Assembly (NCBI GenBank): GCA_018715545.1
Contig: DVLK01000098.1
Location: forward strand, 18,381-82,380
DNA length: 64,000 nucleotides
Direction of reading: 5' to 3'
Source: Candidatus Caccovivens faecavium
Lineage (GTDB): Bacteria; Bacillota; Clostridia; Christensenellales; UBA1242
The notes below the pieces were generated by a model, which made no database searches, was not told where the DNA came from, and saw only the letters and a list, made by a program, of their open reading frames with translations. Made by a program: the position numbers and the translations under genes. Shown here in pieces: positions 62,959-64,000 of this stretch (the stretch's first letter is position 1; each line of letters opens with the position of its first letter).

Positions 62959-62989
62959 GCTTCAAAGACAGGTTTTGCGAATAGATAAG
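62956..62989. other. attR: right phage-host junction
   Basis: Phage arm TATGCTTCAAA (62956-62966), centre GACAGG (62967-62972), host arm TTTTGCGAATAGATAAG (62973-62989). The host arm is the exact reverse complement of the 17-bp host arm at attL. Confidence 0.85.
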
Positions 62990-63400
62990 CTATATTTAGA
63001 GTAGTATGCAACGATATTACACAAAATCTAGTAATATTATGCATTTTTCTTATATGATAAACTTTTTTAAAATGCAATTTAAACAATTTTTATTAATATA
63101 GATGGATATTTCCTCATACTAATTCTTAATAAATTGTCATAATTTTTCTAAAAACAAACTTTATCGTTATCTAATTGAATTGTACTAAATTGCAATAAAT
63201 TTTTTATGTAATCATTTGTATACAATTTAGGATTTATTTGATAAATCTTATTAAGGATTTTTTATCAAATTTGATAATAAAAATCACGCAAGTACAATTT
63301 TAAAGTCTACGATTTGTATTGCATACTACTATGAAATTAATTTGCATACTACTATGAAATCTTAGCTAGTAGTCCCCCAAAAAAATTTTTAACATAAATA
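62990..63400. repeat. AT-rich gene-free spacer with short repeats
   Basis: No gene is seen. Two direct repeats TTGCATACTACTATGAAAT lie at 63319-63337 and 63342-63360 (23-bp period). The inverted 12-mer AGTAGTATGCAA is at 63000-63011. A further GTAGTATGCAA occurs between queA and tgt (47362-47372). Several AT-rich inverted words occur near 63225-63290. Confidence 0.5.
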
Positions 63401-63431
63401 AAAACAGCTTAATTTAATAAGCTGTTTATTT
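63401..63431 (-). terminator. Terminator after nifU
   Basis: AAACAGCTTA pairs with TTAAGCTGTTT and is followed by T-rich sequence on the minus strand, adjacent to the nifU stop. Confidence 0.75.
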
Positions 63432-63432
63432 T

Positions 63433-63849
63433 TTAGTCCGCGTTTGAGGCATCCTTTAAAGCCTTTTTTGCCTCTTTTTCCTTTCTTTTATAAAAATCAT
63501 CAATAGCGCTTTGTATTGTTTCTTCTGCCATTACTGAGCAATAAGCTTTTTTATCTGGTAGTTCTCCGATAATATTTAAAACATCTTGATTTGTAATAGC
63601 AAGAGCCTCTTCAATTGTTTTTCCTTTTACTAAATCGCATGTTACATCAGCAGAAACGATTGATGCACAGCAACCAAAAGTCTTAAACTTTGCGTTTTCA
63701 ACGACATTTTTGTCATTGATTTTTAAATATAATCTTGTTAAATCTGTACAATTATCTTTTACAACTTCACCAATAGCATTTGCGCCATGCATGCCCCCTG
63801 CATTTGTTGGATATTGAAATCTCTCCATGATATATCTGTTATAATACAT
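63433..63849 (-). CDS. nifU: Iron-sulfur cluster scaffold protein NifU (N-terminal type)
   Basis: A 138-residue IscU/NifU scaffold. The three cluster Cys are Cys34 (DNCTDLT), Cys60/61 (FKTFGCCASIVSADV) and Cys104 (KKAYCSVMAEETI). It assembles Fe-S clusters with the upstream cysteine desulfurase. The ATG at 63849 starts 5 bases after the nifS stop and follows GGGAGG; an earlier in-frame ATG lies inside nifS. The C-terminal tail is Lys/Glu-rich. Confidence 0.92.
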   Translation of the reverse strand: MYYNRYIMERFQYPTNAGGMHGANAIGEVVKDNCTDLTRLYLKINDKNVVENAKFKTFGCCASIVSADVTCDLVKGKTIEEALAITNQDVLNIIGELPDKKAYCSVMAEETIQSAIDDFYKRKEKEAKKALKDASNAD

Positions 63850-63853
63850 AGTC

Positions 63854-64000
63854 TTATATCCTCCCTGCTTGAATTGGTGATATTGCTCTAAGTTTTGCAA
63901 CTGCCTTTGCAAGCTCTTCTACCACATAGTCAACATCGGCTTTACTTATATTTGTTCCGAAAGAAAATCTTATTGAACCCTGTGCAATATCTCTTGGCAA
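63854..64000 (-). CDS. nifS: Cysteine desulfurase NifS, C-terminal end (partial)
   Basis: The frame enters from the right edge and ends at the TAA at 63856-63854. Its 48 residues contain PRDIAQGSIRFSFGTNISKA and VDYVVEELAKAVAKLRAISP, matching the end of NifS/IscS enzymes. It is directly upstream of nifU, a standard nifS-nifU pair for Fe-S cluster assembly. Confidence 0.88.
   Translation of the reverse strand: MPRDIAQGSIRFSFGTNISKADVDYVVEELAKAVAKLRAISPIQAGRI

Larger units (their letters stand above)
57943..62966 (-). mobile_element. Integrated gokushovirus (Microviridae) prophage, 5,024 bp
   Basis: The element lies between two 19-bp direct repeats and carries, in minus-strand order from attR, a membrane protein, a coiled-coil peptide, a J-like peptide, VP5, VP3, VP1, VP2, VP4 and an RHH regulator. 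The size and the VP5-VP3-VP1-VP2-VP4 order match circular gokushovirus genomes opened at one site. No frameshift or stop is seen in any core gene, so it could be inducible. It encodes no integrase, transposase or DNA polymerase, consistent with use of host Xer recombinases and host replication. Confidence 0.93.

Noticed and set aside
57943..62966. Phage-encoded integrase or transposase
   Set aside because: All frames in the element were read; every substantial one is accounted for and none shows tyrosine, serine or DDE recombinase motifs.
63000..63400. CRISPR array from the two direct repeats
   Set aside because: Only two 19-bp copies with a 4-bp gap, no spacers and no cas genes.

Overview
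The window comes from a low-GC, Gram-positive-type bacterium, most likely an uncultured member of the Clostridia. The gene blocks asp23-nusB-xseA-xseB, rimP-nusA-ylxR-ylxQ-infB-rbfA, rpmB-asp23-fakA, argR-recN, ruvCAB-queA-tgt, tig-clpP-clpX and infC-rpmI-rplT are Firmicutes-like. A Phe T-box leader, a probable L20-type infC leader, RNase Y and a probable SpoIIIAH C-terminus fit this. Promoters are classic sigma-A type, often with a 17-bp spacer.

Layout. 1-4.1 kb: end of a sporulation gene, asp23, nusB, exonuclease VII and proS. 4.1-7 kb: a repeat-rich gap, two membrane-transport-type proteins and a small hypothetical. 7-13 kb: rpsB-tsf, a ThyX-like protein, rpmB, a second asp23 and fakA. 13-19.3 kb: a large unknown protein, then frr-uppS-cdsA-rseP and another unknown. 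19.3-28.1 kb: a polymerase-less PolC relative at the usual polC position, then the rimP-to-truB translation operon. 28.2-43 kb: an endonuclease IV-like protein, efp, an archaeal-type valS, an RluA-type synthase, T-box-controlled pheS-pheT, cysteine desulfurase-thiI, argR-recN and a SIMPL protein. 43-57.9 kb: an isolated JAMM protease, ruvCAB-queA-tgt, tig-clpPX, the infC operon, a SpoU methyltransferase, yebC, rny and two small membrane proteins.

The outstanding feature is 57943-62966: a 5,024-bp complete-looking gokushovirus (Microviridae) prophage. On the minus strand it encodes a membrane protein, a coiled-coil peptide, a J-like DNA-binding peptide, VP5, scaffold VP3, major capsid VP1, pilot VP2, replication protein VP4 and a 47-residue ribbon-helix-helix regulator. 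It has no integrase. Its ends share 19 bp, and joining the two host halves restores a site with perfect 17-bp inverted arms around a 6-bp centre. That site has dif geometry and partial similarity to E. coli dif. Most host genes to its left lie on the plus strand and both to its right (nifU, nifS) on the minus strand, as expected at a replication terminus. The phage was therefore probably integrated by the host Xer recombinases at dif. GTTATAC motifs around the regulator promoter and near the structural-operon promoter suggest how lysogeny could be controlled.

Other notable items are two diverged copies of a structured RNA-like element, a branched palindromic element after clpX, several apparently leaderless genes, and the absence of pyrH, dxr and ispG from their usual places. 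No rRNA, tRNA, CRISPR array or transposase was recognised.
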